From contig CM069439.1 of assembly GCA_035610365.1 (NCBI GenBank), positions 6,386,001 to 6,450,000 on the forward strand: a stretch of DNA of 64,000 nucleotides, read 5' to 3'. The stretch comes from Aquatica leii (Eukaryota; Arthropoda; Insecta; Coleoptera; Lampyridae). Positions 33,232 through 46,085 of this stretch are shown piece by piece. Position numbers and translations under genes: made by a program. Each line of letters starts with the position of its first letter. Position 1 is the stretch's first letter. The notes under the pieces were generated by a model that saw only the letters and a program-made list of their open reading frames with translations, ran no database searches and was not told the DNA's origin.

Positions 33232-36200
33232 GTATAACTGGTTGCCAACCTGCTCAATAATATAGTTAGATATGCTGTTATTGTCCCAAATGATGGAGCA
33301 TGTTTAGTTGTATACAGCTACGTAGATAACCCAAAATGCAGCAAGGCCTTCAATTGTGACCACGGTTTCCCACATCACTTCCTAGTTGTTATTAATTTAT
33401 CAAAAACACGTTCTTTTCTGACAGTAACAATACGTCCTCCCTATACACGGATACTATACAGTTGGAATTTGGTTTATTAAACAAATTGATTACCTAACTC
33501 TTTAAAAGTTTTTGGTCTCACTGATAGAGACTTACAAAAGTAAACAAAACACTGGCAACTTTGGTTACAACCTTAACACGTTCCAAACTCAAAAGAAATT
33601 GTTATTTCTTTACAAAGCAGTGTTGCCAATTGTACTGGAATTCCACAAAATTTAGAGATTATATCTAGTTGCGGGTATTTTGTGGGTATAACAAATTGTA
33701 GTGGAATTTTGAGAAAACTTGTATAAACTTACATTTTATAATCTGAATCACTTTAGTAGAGAAATGTGACGTGTTAGGATTTACAGCAACAAAGTAAACT
33801 CATAATCCCTAAAAAAACAAATTTTAATTTTGTTGTAGAATTATGACTGGAATTGTGGAATTTTTACAGTTTGTGCGACAAAGTCAATAACTTTCAACAC
33901 AATCACAGTTGTCTTCATCTTTAATATGTCAACATAACCCAATCTAAAAAGTTTTGAAAAATCTGAATTTTTCATGAGAGTACGACAAAGCATTGACGAT
34001 ATAAACAATTATCAGATTTTCTTACAAAAAAAATTCACATTAGTAATATCATGTAAACCAAACAAAAATAAAATAGAGCACAAAACCACTACTTGTCTTA
34101 AATGTCATAACTCATAAGTGAAGAGCGGAAGTTGTTATTTGCAATTTTTGATGCTGTTACAATTTTTCTGCAAATTTAAATTACGAGTAAATCCTAGACG
34201 TATTTTAACTTCAGATTTTTTCGTAATTACAATTATAATGGATATTCACTTATCTGGAAATTTTGTGATGCGTGTAATCATATCATAACCGTTCAACCTA
34301 ACCTAATGATTGTACATCATTGATGTGCTGACATCAAAACTTACTCCTATAGTATTTGATAGTTTTGAGACTTCTGCATCTGCATTGATGGAAAAATAAT
34401 TTTTCCTAAGTGCTGTGAAAAACCAGTTTGTAGTACATGGGGTATCATCCAATTACTACTTGTTACACTCGCACAATAAAACTGGTACGTCATTGATTCA
34501 TTACGTTATTTTATGCATAAACAAATACATAAAGACAGACAAAAAAAACTTTGCTTACATCACTAACTGCAGATTAAAAAAAAACAAATTCATTTGAAGA
34601 ATGGAAGAAAAATTAAAGTATGCAGCGTAAATGAAGAACGTTCTTTTCCATTATACAAGGTGAGTTTTTTATTACTTTCAATTGCTTTAACTTTTTAACG
34701 AATTCGAAAATAAAAAATTCAAAAACAGGTCAATTTTAATATTGAGTAAGACGATTTTTTACGTTTAAACATTTGTAAAATCACCCCCTGACCTCCAGCA
34801 CCTATCCTTAATTTTTTTTTAAATGGCACGACGCTACTTGTGATACGTCATTTTTTGTGAAATTTAATAAGAGATTCATCTGTATGCTTGGTTTATCATT
34901 TTGACAATTTTTTGACACAATGAAATCGAAATCATAAACTTTTAAAAAAATTCAAACTAATAGCTTCTATTACACAAAGAGGTGTATATATGATCGATAT
35001 TTATCAATATTGCCGCAAAATCAATGCCAACATATCAACGTTTTAACATTAATTCTAGATAGCAATATAGATATTACTAAACAAAATTCTAATTACATTG
35101 TTAAATGAAAAAAAATATTAAAAGAAAAAATAAAATTTGTTTGGCTTTTGTTTTTTTTGTTGTTGAATTTTCTTATTATTTCAAAGATTTTTTTATTGTA
35201 GTTTATACGGTTTATTGTTGTTCACTGAACATCGCTGTTTTAAGTACGTTAACAATCGGGTTAGCTACCAATGTTAACATCGATCATTCCTAGTGTATAC
35301 TTATTGAAATGGCCACTGCATTTAATTTGAAATTTACAGACAAATTAGCTTAGAAAAGAATAAAATTCTTTTAAGTTTTGCTTCAGTTTGATTTGTGCAA
35401 TAGACAAAAAAGTGTCGTCTCAGTTGCGATCTTAATACGTTCCCAGAAAAAATATTTGACTTGTCCAATCGTAGAAAGATTAAGAATTTTAATTCCATTC
35501 AGAAAATACAAAATATACTTTTGCTCAGCTACTTCATTATATATCTTTTTGATGCAAATAATCTATACAGATACTTGGTATTTAAAAGTGAAGTTTGGAA
35601 AACTAAGGATGGTCTATAGACCCAAACAAGCGAGCTTAAAAAGTACCTACTCGTTTGAACAAAGAAAAGGTGTTCAAAAGGTTGCTTACCTTATTTTCTG
35701 AAATAAATACTACAATTTTTATATAAATTAATGATAATTTCATATTAAATTCATAAATAATAGGTTAATTTATACGGCTCACACCTGCCGATACGAATCT
35801 TTTATCTTTATATAGGCATTTGGCACGTTACCCTATAATTAATATAGAAATTATAGATCTTCATGTTAACTTAAAATGTACACTCGTTTATCTGTATTCT
35901 TTAATAATTGCCCTTTAGTACAAATGTGTTTTCTTTTTATGTAATTATCTAATTATTGGTCTCGGCGAGTTGTTGTTTATTAATAAATCAACTTGTAACC
36001 AGAATTTAATTTGTGGAAATTTTATTGAAAAAAAAATTCGTTGATTTGAAACGTGTAAGGAAACGTCTCTTCTAAACCACAGAACCACAACAAAAGACTG
36101 ACAGCCGAATGTAAGCTGCAATTATTTTCGCTGTAGTCACAATACGGGGTTGACGAATTATTTGGTTGTTTAAATTTATATAGTGCGATCGTTAAGTGAC

Positions 36201-36880
36201 AACAAAAAATCCATTGTCAATGGGATAGCGTCTTTGTGTTTATATTCAACAGTAATTGCAAGGGTAGTTCGGAGATGCCCCAAAACCAAATAAATCATGA
36301 GCATATGTATCGTTACGGCACTAATACGATTACATAAAAGAATTAGGGTAAGATCACGTCAAACATTTATTGAAATCAATAGCGTGACGATCTTCACGTC
36401 TATTAAAAAGTAACTGAAAACACAAACAACGAATAAAAATAACAATAGAAGAAAAATACAAAAAAAAGACAACTAGAACAAACATCTTTAATATCAGACT
36501 AATAGTATTTGTAATCTTTTTTAAGTTATAAATAACTGATTATTATCTTTTGATAACAGTAGTTTTGGAGCACATGAAAAAGTGTTACAATTCTTAACCT
36601 AAACTAAATTGATAAATATTAAAAAAAAATTTTAATTGTTAAATTTATATTGAAAACATTAAACTAAATAAAAAGTTCAGTTTTTATTTTAACACAATTA
36701 TTGGTGATTTTCTATTAGTTCTTCAGAATAAATATTAGAGAGAGAAATTCTGCACCTAATGTAATATTTGCTGGAAATATTTTAAGAATTCAATATGCTA
36801 TTTTCCAACAAAAAGGTAAAAATGTCAACGTTACTTAATTCAAATTTTTGTATAACAGTTAGTGTTTAAAGATACAACTT
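33232..36880. other. AT-rich intergenic DNA, no gene recognised
   Basis: No coding similarity. A plus-strand frame just right of the hAT element (about 33240-33480) is open and mixed in composition but matches nothing I know. The 107-codon frame at 35378-35701 is likewise unsupported. A TTATACAAGGTG sequence at 34656 recalls mariner-type termini without a visible partner. Confidence 0.4.
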
Positions 36881-37082
36881 GGATTCAAACAAATAAGTTC
36901 CCTTTTTTTAATTTGCTAGACAATGGGAAAAAACTAAATATAATTACGAAGCAAAACACAGATGTAACAGAGCAATAAAATCTAGCAGCAATAAAACCAA
37001 CATCACATAGGAAAATATTTGAAAAAAGCAGGCTTGAATTGGCATACATCTGTTCCGATGGCCTTAGGTCAGCATATACAGT

Positions 37083-37564
37083 GTGGGCCAATAGTGTGCC
37101 AAACTAAAATATCTACCTATTATACAAAATATTAAGAAAACATTATTAAAAGGTGTAGGGTTATCTTGTATTAAAATTATATTTTAGTAGGTTTAGCACT
37201 ATTTGAGGTATCCATAAAAATTTTGAACACGTACATAACTTGATTTTTTTAATGGAACGACCTAATTCGACATCTTGCAGAGAATTAAATTCTCTGTTAA
37301 AATGATATTTTATTGACAAAAGTACACTTTTCGATGGCTATTAATATTAGATTATTTGTTGGTATCTACTATGTTACTAAAACAATTGCGAAACCCCAAA
37401 AAGATTCCAAAAACCTATTAATATACAAGGTGTTCTATTTTTTTTTAAATTTAGTTTTTTAGTTGTATGGTATAATTTTAAAATGTAAAACTTTAAGGAC
37501 TTTTGTAAACATTTTTTTATTTTGTATAAAGAAGATATTTTACTTTGACATACTATTGGCCCAC
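37083..37564. mobile_element. Non-autonomous DNA transposon with about 48-bp terminal inverted repeats
   Basis: The left end reads GTGGGCCAATAGTGTGCCAA then AACTAAAATATCT. The right end, inward, reads GTGGGCCAATAGTATGTCAA then AGTAAAATATCT, and pairing continues through TATACAAAAT (37120s and 37520s). The unit is about 482 bp with no open frame. The outermost bases differ (CAGTGTGGGCC left, CGAGGGTGGGCC right), so the exact ends and the target duplication are unclear; a TA lies near both. The general look is that of a Tc1/mariner-derived miniature element. Confidence 0.65.
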
Positions 37565-37569
37565 CCTCG

Positions 37570-39040
37570 GGTCTAGTCAGTTTCGACCTTTCTTCCTTGA
37601 GTTTTTAAAAGATTTTCTAACTCGCCTTAGTGCCCATTTTAATGTGCAAATTTTTAATTTATAGGTATTTATTGTTTTGATTTAATTCTGTTTCTGATCT
37701 TATTTTTCTTATCAGAGTCTAAATACGATATAGCTTCGCCTCATCTGCAACGCTTTTAGTCTTTCTTTACGTCTCTCTCTAAGTTTCGAAATTTTTAAAC
37801 CATATAACAATATCCAGAGCATCTTGTTAATTTACTGCCTTTCTTATCCAATTAACTCTTGCTAAATTTGTGTTTATTTCGTTATCGTCAATTATTGTTT
37901 TTAGATAGGTATTTACAATTGTTTTTCGAAGTTATGTCTTTTCCGATGATGTTAATGATGGCGCCGTTTCCACCTACAACCATATTTAGACAATTTATAT
38001 GTAATTTCGCTTTCTCATATGTTTCATTTGTTTTCGTTACTATGAACTCGATATAGTACTGGAAGTATGATTTGTAGTCTGAAAATACCAGTGTATGTAG
38101 ATATTTACTAAACCCATATTTTTAAGATGTATGAAAGACCGCATTCTTGCTTCAAGCGGTTCGTATAAGAGTTTGTTGCATATATATCTGTTCTTTATTC
38201 TTTGTTTCAACAGGACAGAATCATTTTTCTGAATTAATAAATAAAGATCACGTACTTGCATATTTGGTGCCAGTCTCCTTTTGAATAACTGTTTTATTGT
38301 GAATATGTTATCGACATCGCTCCTTTATTTAGTGAAACCAATTTGTTCTTTTTTTATATTGGTAACCCCTTCCATTTTCTATTATTTTGAAAGTTAGTCG
38401 TTATGTATTAAACCTTTATTCAATATATACTTTAGTAAATATGTTACTATCTATGGCGCTGCTTTTGTTAATTCAATTAAGATGCCTCCAAAACCAATAA
38501 CTATTTCTTTTTTTTTAATTTTTTACTGCTTGTTTTATTGCTGTCGTAGTTATTTTATTTACGTTGTTACAATTTGTTTGCTTGTTATTTTCAAATATGT
38601 TTATTTGTATAACTGTCTATTTTTTTCTTTAAGCAACCCTATTCATTTATTTGAGTCATTTTATTATGTCTTTTCTTTCTTGAATCTGATTTGTATGATT
38701 TTGATTTCTCTATGCCTTCGTATACGCCATATAATTTCTCTCCCCATCACCCACATTATTTCTTACTGTATTTTTAACCTCTTTGCTTTCTCTAAGATAC
38801 TCTTTTCTGAGATCTTTAAGCAACCCTATTCATTCATTTGAATCATTTTGTTTTGTTTTTTCTTTCTTAAACCTGATTTGCATGATTTTGATTTCTCTAT
38901 ATCTTGGTAAATGCCATATAATTTCTCTCCCTATCACCCACATTCTTTCTTACTGTATTTTTAACCTTTTTGCTTTCTCTGAGATACTGTTTTCAACATT
39001 TTGCGTTGTCCAACATTTTACGTAACTTCTTCTTTTCAAA
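37570..39040 (-). mobile_element. RTE-type LINE reverse transcriptase, decayed
   Basis: On the minus strand the translation shows RT blocks of RTE-like LINEs. A helical linker (39000-38640) leads to GFGGILIELTKAAP and LLKYILNKGLI (RT start, near 38480). Then come KKEQIGFTK.RSDVDNIFTIKQLFKRRLAPN near 38330-38260, and VRDLYLLIQKNDSVLLKQR at about 38255, which corresponds to the motif A region LLFVDLQKAYDSVP. The Asp of motif A is lost (LIQKND). The YADD region is not recognisable. Near 37600 a basic KNSRKKGRN tail resembles the conserved end of these elements. The long hydrophobic plus-strand frames in this interval are its antisense. Confidence 0.6.
38634..39000. repeat. Direct tandem duplication, period 187 bp
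   Basis: CAACCCTATTCATT at 38634 and again at 38821 begin two adjacent units that stay similar to their ends (GAGATACT.TTTTC near 38809 and 38990). There are about 20 substitutions plus few indels. It lies in the helical linker of the RTE-type LINE remnant. Confidence 0.75.
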
Positions 39041-42000
39041 AATTTTCTCAATTTTTTTGTTCAACTAGTACTGTGGTTCACATATACTCAAATTCAACAT
39101 TTCATTGTAACAGTAGTCATCAAAATAATGATTACTCCTTGTTTCTTAAAAATGCGGGTAAAACAAAGGTATCGTACTGCTCCTACCGAAAGATTATCGA
39201 TGTAACAACAAAATAATAACAAAACGGTTATCAGATATAAAATTATTTGTACCACAGTCAAACATCATACAAAAAAGTGCAAAGATTATAATTTTTTTAA
39301 ATGAACAGATAATAAAGTTTACAAAGGCTACATACTTAAGCATGAGATCCAATAAAACATTTTTTAAATTTAAAAAAAATATCATTTAGGGTCCGATAGG
39401 GTATACCGGTTGGCGATTCGGAAAACGCAGCATAGCGATTTCAAGCTTTAATCTTGAATTATTTATTTCCTTACTTATTTTAAAGAAAAACTGTAAACTA
39501 ATATTTTGATGAGAAAAAATACTACATACATCCATACTACTGTATACAATTTTATATTTCCCAAAACCGAAAAAATAAAAGAAATAAAAACTATAGTTCT
39601 AAAAACCCGTGGATCCCATAGAGTTATAAAAACACAAGCATTTATTTACAGGCAATCGCATCGGCGCCGACTTGTGGAAAGATTTGTGGGTTCTTACTAA
39701 GAACTTCTTAGAACTGTTCCGGCAGAAATAAGAGTTTTTTCCTGAAAAATTTAATCAGTTTGAAAACTAATGATATAATGATATTTACCCTTATAACATA
39801 AGAATAAATATTAATGTATATATCTATCTGGCGTAGCCAAAGCGAGGAGAGGAAGCAGAAGACAACAAATCAAGAGTAAAAAAGAAAATGTAGGTTTATA
39901 TTTTATTTCATAGTACTATTACTTTTTAGTGCCAACGTTTGCTATATTCTTTAGTCAGATATGAGTTAGACCTTCTAGCAGTACATGTTAAAACAGGCAC
40001 AGTTAATATATAAGCCGAAACAGCTTGTAGAATATTGTTTTCAGTAACTTATTATCATTGATAAAACGCATAATTTATTCAAAGTTTGAAATAACTTTTT
40101 TTTTCGAGATTGTAAAATAACTAAAGACATTGTTTTGCAAAGCAATAGTTTTCGTCTTCTTAATTTGATTTTTTAACTATTAATCGATTTGCGATTTGCA
40201 GAAAATTTGTTGCGGAGAAAATAATTGTAGAAGTTAAACAAGACACAACACTATGCATAATTTCAAAGAACTAATGTTTATAGTAGTCTATAACATTGTC
40301 AAACATGTAACCTTCCAAGTCAGCATTTAACAACCTCCGCAAAACACGTCGCTGACAAGAAAGTTTTAGTTTGGGAGAAACGTTTTTTTTGTTGACAGTT
40401 ACACAAAACTCTAAAAACGAATCTCGTTTTCTGAAAAATTCTATTACACTTTTTAAAGATGCAAGCATAGTAGATTTTTTTATAAATAGTTATGATTAGT
40501 ATAGATATAATAAAAAAAACTCAAAAGATACCAAATAAGACAAGAAACTACTTGCTATTGCCTCAACTTTATTATTTTCAAATGTTACCATTGTTAACAT
40601 AAAACCTACAAGAATTAAGTCATTTATCAAAACAGAGGTCATAGAAACATATCTGATTGTACATCTAGTTGGGCAAAAAGAACAAATATTATCAATTTTA
40701 TTTTTCTTTTCATTTTGAAATTGAGAAAGTATCTATAGTCGCTTCAGAAAATTTTGCCCAAGTGTAATAATTTATCGAGCAATGTTAAAAGCATTTTGAC
40801 ATTTTGTTTAAAGTTAAACACTATCCTGAAGAACTTAATTGCACAAAAATGACTCTAAGTGCTAATGCAGCAAATTATATGGCATTTAAACCGATTTATT
40901 TGCTTGCTAATATTTTAGCCCACAGATTCTTGATAGTATATTTAACGACTACCCAAAAAGAAGAAGCTTTCGAGTATTTAAATAATATTAATACTTCCTT
41001 GTGTTATGTCTCTTATCTCTAAATCCATATCATTTCCAAAATACTTTTTTGGAGATGATTTTAGAAATACTCCACCACTGACATAGTGAAAATCAGACCC
41101 TGTACCAGTTAAAAATTGTTACACGCTGCAGTTGCAGGGAAACCAAAAGGCCAGGAAACTAGTTTTTATGTTCAAATACATGAACTAAAAGATTGACGAG
41201 AGGAATACCAACCTTGAATGTATCTGCAAATCATCAGTTTCAACTGAATAACATTCAAACGATTCTTCAGATAAGAGATTCCTTAATCATGTAATAAATT
41301 TATAAGTTTAAGTTTTCAAGTAATATTACAGGTCTGTTTTGATAATATGTTTAGCTGTATTCTTTTATTGGAAATCAGAAAACTGTTTGCCTTTATGTTT
41401 CATCTCTTGTAGTACTAGTCGTTTTTTGTTTTTTTGTACTTTTGTCCGTCAATAAGTTACCTACCCTAGAAAAATATTTGGTTTTCAAATATATGTTGTT
41501 GCAGAAAGTAGTTGCCCGTATATCTCGTTTGATGTGATATTTTCGAACGTTAAAAACAAGGTCTACAGAACGCATTTTGTACGAATTTTACAACATTTTT
41601 TTGTTCTTTAAAGACTATAAGCTACGAAACAATAGACGAGAACCGTACCGTAAAGCAATATAACGTTTACTTCGAGTACCACTACGTTTAGGTACTATTT
41701 ACTATTTATTTTTATTATTATTTTAATAAAAAATTAATTTTAACGTTTTTTGATAATTTACATTATGACACGCAAAACGTAAAACCATATTTCGTTATAG
41801 AACAAAAAAATATTTATTTTTAGTACAATTCTCATAGAGATTAACGAAATGTCAAAATGTCCTATTTTTTCTACAAAAAGAATAGTTTATATTCGAGTCG
41901 TTTTACTTTATCCACATCTATTAAATTGTAATAGGTATAATTAAGCCGATGATAATTATTAATAATCGAGATTAAAAAATATATTTAAATGCGATATTTT

Positions 42001-45000
42001 GTTTATCCCAGTACGAAACTTACACATATGTAAAGTATGTGTTTAACATACATTTTTTTAAGAATTTTAGAAATAGTTTTTCAAAATTCAGTAAATCAAA
42101 ACTATAATTTTTTTTGGAAAACTGGAATCATCAATCATAAAGTAATCATAGAAAATCTTGTCAAAAGATCTTTAAAATGAGCTAACATTAATGTTAGAAC
42201 TTACTTTACAAGCAAAACAAAATTCCGCTGCAAGTCAAAAATTCAACATTTTATTCTCTTTTAAACTCCAATTACTCAATAAAAGTTTATTAAAAAAAAT
42301 CTAACATATTTTTTTTTGTAACGCCACTTATTAAGACTACAAATTATAAAAATTTCAAAGATATTTAAAAAGATTAGGTTGAAAATGGTACTTACTATCA
42401 TTTGCTGATTTGACGTGGAATTGCTCAAGTATTAAAATCACTACATATCAATCTGTTACATAAACCACTTTTGCAAAAAATGTAAATAGCGAAAGTTGAA
42501 GCTCAAGTTTTGATGAGAAAAGTGAAATCAGACATATTTACATAAATACAAATTTAAACAGTCTTATACGTTTGCAAAATAAGACAGTTTATCAACTAAA
42601 ACAAGCAACATTAATGTTTAGGTATATTACTAATTCATTTTAAAAAATCGTAACAAAAATCAATAGCTTAAAATGTGTTTATTTTACACTATATAATATT
42701 ACATTGTTTATTATATATTTACAATACGTATAAATACAGAATAAAGCAAGTAGTATACAATGGCAAACGCATTATATACAATATTCTCCTTATTGTCTAA
42801 AACATTGCGTGGAGATCATTGAGCATTACATACTTAAGTAGACTCTAACTCTATAAGTCTGCTCTACAACGGCTGAAGTGGCATTGTGAGTGTTGCATTT
42901 TACTATTCCAATTCAAATAATAACAAAAAACTTACAATAACCAAAATACATAATCTGAGTATTATTTGTTTACATCATTTATAAACGAATGCGTTATTTA
43001 TTAGTCTAGACATCATAACAATAAAATATTTTAACAAACACAGAAAACAAGAAGCACAAAAATTGTGCACACGTTTTTCGTGCAGGATATTATTTATTTT
43101 AGAGGGGAATTGCATGTTAAACATTCGATTCCTTTATCTGACACAATCAGTCTCAAAAACGTTATACATTACTCAACAATATCGTGCCACGAAGCATTTT
43201 AAAACGAGAGCAAAGTGCGTATAGAATTTACCTACCTATACAAATTATAAATCTATACATTGCGTGCTAACGAATATAAATATGAATAAAATAAATAACA
43301 ACGTCTTTTGTTTTAATTCTATCTTAAATTATATCACATTGAAGTTGTGTAATTATATACAGGACATAATCTAGAAGGAACAATACCATTATTCGAGAAA
43401 AGTGCTTGTGAGCTTCCAAATTTATTTGACCAATATGTGAAATTGTCACTGCATCACGGCTAAAGCTTTGAATGTTCAATAAAAAGAAAAACTAACGTGA
43501 CAGTTAAGTAGCCATTATTAGGATAAACGTAGGATCAATTAAAACAATATAGTTTACGTCTATGCCTTCGTTTTATTGTATAAATGCAAAAACGGAGACA
43601 AAGCGTAAAGAAACTTGTAACTCGATCATTTGAAACACAACGTAAATACCTTAATTTTACAAGAAAATAATGGGCTAATAAAAAATGGTAAAAATGATGT
43701 GATCCGTAACCGTTACATTACACGTACTTGTATTAGTTTCTTCAACAAATTGCGGAAGTGACTAATCGATACTTACAGACAAAACTCAAACATCAAAGTC
43801 ATACGCACAATTCGGTACTTTAAAAATGGTTTTCGCTAGATTTTTATCTGACATTAATTAACTTCTATGTGCTTTTTCATTTTTTATTTGTCAAAGTTTT
43901 TTGTTTTTACATATTTACGCTTGAGTTTGTAACTTAAACTGAGAAAAACGTTAGAACAAAGAAATAATTTACAATTTCCCGTTTTAAATTTGTTTAATTA
44001 TTGTATTTTACATACATGGTAAAAACTTTTTTGTTCTTTCAGAAATTATGTTATGTCTACTTGATAAGAAATTAATTACTATAATTTAAACTAACACCGA
44101 AAGCGCTGTTTAATTTTTTTCTAAATATCAAAAATGATAACGTTAATTTATCATTGTACTGCCAAAAACCAGTGCACGGCATTTCTAAACTAACAAAAAA
44201 CTTTTCAATTTAAAAATTTATTCAAAAACATCATTTTTCGTGGTGCCTTTCCTTTAAGCTTTACAAAATTTCGATTTTTATAATGTTGCAAAAATCTGCA
44301 AAGCTTTATATCTAAATCAACAATTTAAGGTACACATTAGTTTTTTTCAAAAAGCAAAATTAACCGTGGTACTACTACAATTGTTCAAAAATACAAAAGA
44401 CAATTAAAAAAGTACAATAGTTAAAATATTAAAGCAAACTTCTAGATCAAATATGTACATTTAAGATACTGATAAATGTTGACATTTACGCTACACTAAT
44501 AACAGAGTATGTTGTAAACACGTATCTATATAAGCAATAGAGGAATTAAAGACGTCAAACGTCTTTGTTTATTAACCACAAAAGATGATTAAGTAGCTAT
44601 TCTAATCACAAGTAGATTAAGTACTTGAAGGCTTTTTATGGTTTCAAAAGTACAAGACACTAATCAGAAATTCGGAATAATTAACAAAAAATTCATCAGG
44701 GTGATAAAAAAAAGCTAAATCAACACTTTCTTAAAAAAATGCATAAAAAATCTAGTCAATGCCAAACAATTTCAACAAATTTATACAATAAAATATCAGA
44801 AACATTTAAGAATTTTTGCAAATTAAGTTTGATTTGAAAAAAATGTTAACAATTGTTTATTATTCAATTGTTATTTATTAGTGTTGTCAGAAATTTCTGT
44901 ACGATGCACATTCGTCACATATTGTTTTACCAGTTTTTCAAAGGGCCAAATTAACAAAGATAAGCATTTCTATAATTTACTATGGCGGGTAAATTAATCT

Positions 45001-45290
45001 TAGTAATTGTCTACCCGAAACTATTTCTAAAACTGTTTAGTATGTACTATTAGTCGACTTAGTCAAGTCAATCATTTCTATGGTATATTGAAGTTTATTT
45101 AGGATCAGATTTAATTCAAAAACCTAAATAATATTTAACTTAAACCCCCTTTGCGTTCGATAATAAAACTTGGCAGTAAGAAACAAAAAAAGTGTTTAGT
45201 AGTCGTTATAAACGACATCTTTAAAATGTTCGAATTTATGGCTTAAGTTGAATCAACTACGTCGCAGTACGTTTAAAAAAATAAATAAAG
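39041..45290. other. Long gene-poor AT-rich stretch
   Basis: More than 6 kb without a recognised gene. Small frames such as the minus-strand reading at 40271-40468 (KLSCQRRVLRRLLNADLEGY) and the plus-strand reading at 40804-41022 have protein-like composition but no recognised family or gene signals. No tandem repeat or long palindrome was noticed. Confidence 0.4.
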
Positions 45291-45299
45291 TATCTACGT

Positions 45300-46085
45300 A
45301 AAAGTCTTTATAGAAAAGAAATTTTGTAAACCCGTTCTATCAACACAACATATATAATAGAATTTAGGTTTTCACCAGTTACTTTTATTATTACAGCTTT
45401 TCTCATTCTCTTTCGTAAGACGTCGCAGTAGACATCTTCAGAGTCTGGAATAAACTGATTGATTCCGCCTTTATAGACTGGCCTCCGATCGATAAAACTG
45501 ATTTCCAAATATCCGGCAGACAAAAACTATAATTTCGATAATAATTAGACATATTATGGTGAGTGTTTTCAAATAAAATTTTATGATTCGTACACTTCTA
45601 CCTGTTTCTCCAATATATCTACAACTACACAAATAAGGAATACTATATACACCTTCGAACTGAAAAAGAATAACGTCTTTCATCGGATTTAAGAATTGGA
45701 CAATTTAAGAAGGGTCAAAAATCGAGTGATAATTTCCAAAACGATCCGTAGTACCTTTAATATAGGGTAGATATGCGATGGGCAACGGTTCAGATGTAGA
45801 TTCCGCTGCTACTACTCTTGGTTTGGTAGAAATAAATTTAGAAATAGATTATGCAATACTTTTCTGCTGTAGTTGTTTGCGACTAAACCTTTAGTTAGAT
45901 GATTTAATTGCACGACCGGCAGTTTTTAAGAAGAATGGATCATCTCTATATCGGGTAACTAAAATGTCCCAAAATGGCGACGAAGGGTCTGTTTCCAATT
46001 CCATTGTAAAACGAATATTTTGATAAGTAGAGTTGAAATGGCATTCGTTGTCCACTGTGACGTGTGACAAAAGCTTGATTTGTGT
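45300..46085 (-). mobile_element. Penelope-like element, RT end to GIY-YIG, decayed
   Basis: Minus-strand translation from 46045: STYQNIRFTMELETDPSSPF, then WDILVTR (RT, after motif C). After a gap comes the linker PIAYLPYIKGTTDRFGNYH (near 45780) and a well kept GIY-YIG start, FEGVYSIPYLCSCRYIGETG, at 45660-45590, including the catalytic YIG context. The rest of the nuclease is scrambled. Downstream near 45440-45400 is a terminal motif CTGAAGATGTCTACTGCGAC...GAAAG. Upstream, at 46030-46080, a related terminal motif sits in the opposite orientation (plus strand GTCCACTGTGACGTGTGACA), so the copy appears bracketed by inverted terminal sequence. Confidence 0.8.

Noticed and set aside
38482-39025. 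Long plus-strand frames rich in Phe/Leu/Ile that look like membrane proteins
   Set aside because: They are the antisense of a Lys/Glu-rich RTE-type linker on the minus strand and duplicate with the 187-bp repeat.
40271-40468. Minus-strand frame with KLSCQRRVLRRLLNADLEGY
   Set aside because: Protein-like, but short, isolated, without splice, promoter or family support; kept only as a remark in the gene-poor stretch.
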